Shown here piece after piece: positions 5,451-5,487 of a DNA stretch of 5,487 nt. Position 1 is the stretch's first letter. Every line of letters starts with the position of its first letter. The notes beneath the pieces are model-generated. The model was not told where the DNA came from, did not search any database, and saw only the letters and a program-made list of their open reading frames with translations. The position numbers and the translations under genes were made by a program. This stretch comes from Fidelibacterota bacterium (GTDB taxonomy: Bacteria; Fidelibacterota; UBA8477; JABMPR01): the NCBI GenBank assembly GCA_030596225.1, contig JAUVKO010000152.1, positions 1 to 5,487 on the forward strand, written 5' to 3'.

Positions 5451-5487
5451 TAAGTTGATGGGTGTATCTTTATGTATCATAACATGA

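Overview
The window reads as ordinary chromosomal DNA of moderate to low GC (not computed). It probably comes from a Gram-negative bacterium of the wider Fibrobacteres-Chlorobi-Bacteroidetes (FCB) assemblage. The clues are a very long secreted protein built from lamin-tail domains, its C-terminal PNPFTPNGDG-type module (seen in surface proteins of FCB-related phyla, including uncultured lineages such as Neomarinimicrobiota and Cloacimonadota), and an LPP20-like lipoprotein. The phylum is an inference; no rRNA or other marker is present.

Layout. Bases 1-140 hold a hairpin-rich non-coding element that looks like a dispersed intergenic repeat. Bases 141-335 hold a doubtful 33-codon ORF and a perfect TATAAT box ahead of a stand-alone CBS-domain-pair gene (336-755, plus strand). 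Ending head-on against it, 18 bases away, is a two-gene minus-strand unit: a 1081-residue exported lamin-tail-domain protein (4557-1312), followed after only 4 bases by a CPDase-type 2H phosphoesterase (1307-774). A 150-base divergent intergenic region (4558-4707) rich in direct and inverted repeats separates this unit from a plus-strand LPP20-like lipoprotein gene (4708-5292), which ends at a very strong intrinsic terminator (5315-5345). The last 140 bases are non-coding and carry a palindrome and a second probable dispersed repeat.

How the genes fit together. The large protein and the lipoprotein are both predicted to be exported and are divergently transcribed, so they may share control. 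The CBS protein is probably a cytoplasmic adenine-nucleotide sensor, and the phosphoesterase probably opens cyclic phosphates; nothing in the sequence links either to the envelope proteins beyond the tight spacing of the phosphoesterase to the large gene. I see no CRISPR array, tRNA, rRNA, transposase or recognisable defence system. The most unusual signals are a 20-base-period tandem duplication inside the large CDS that is read in two frames, the repeated lamin-tail/spacer architecture itself, the structured element at 1-140, and the paired TTTACGTGA sites in the divergent promoter region.
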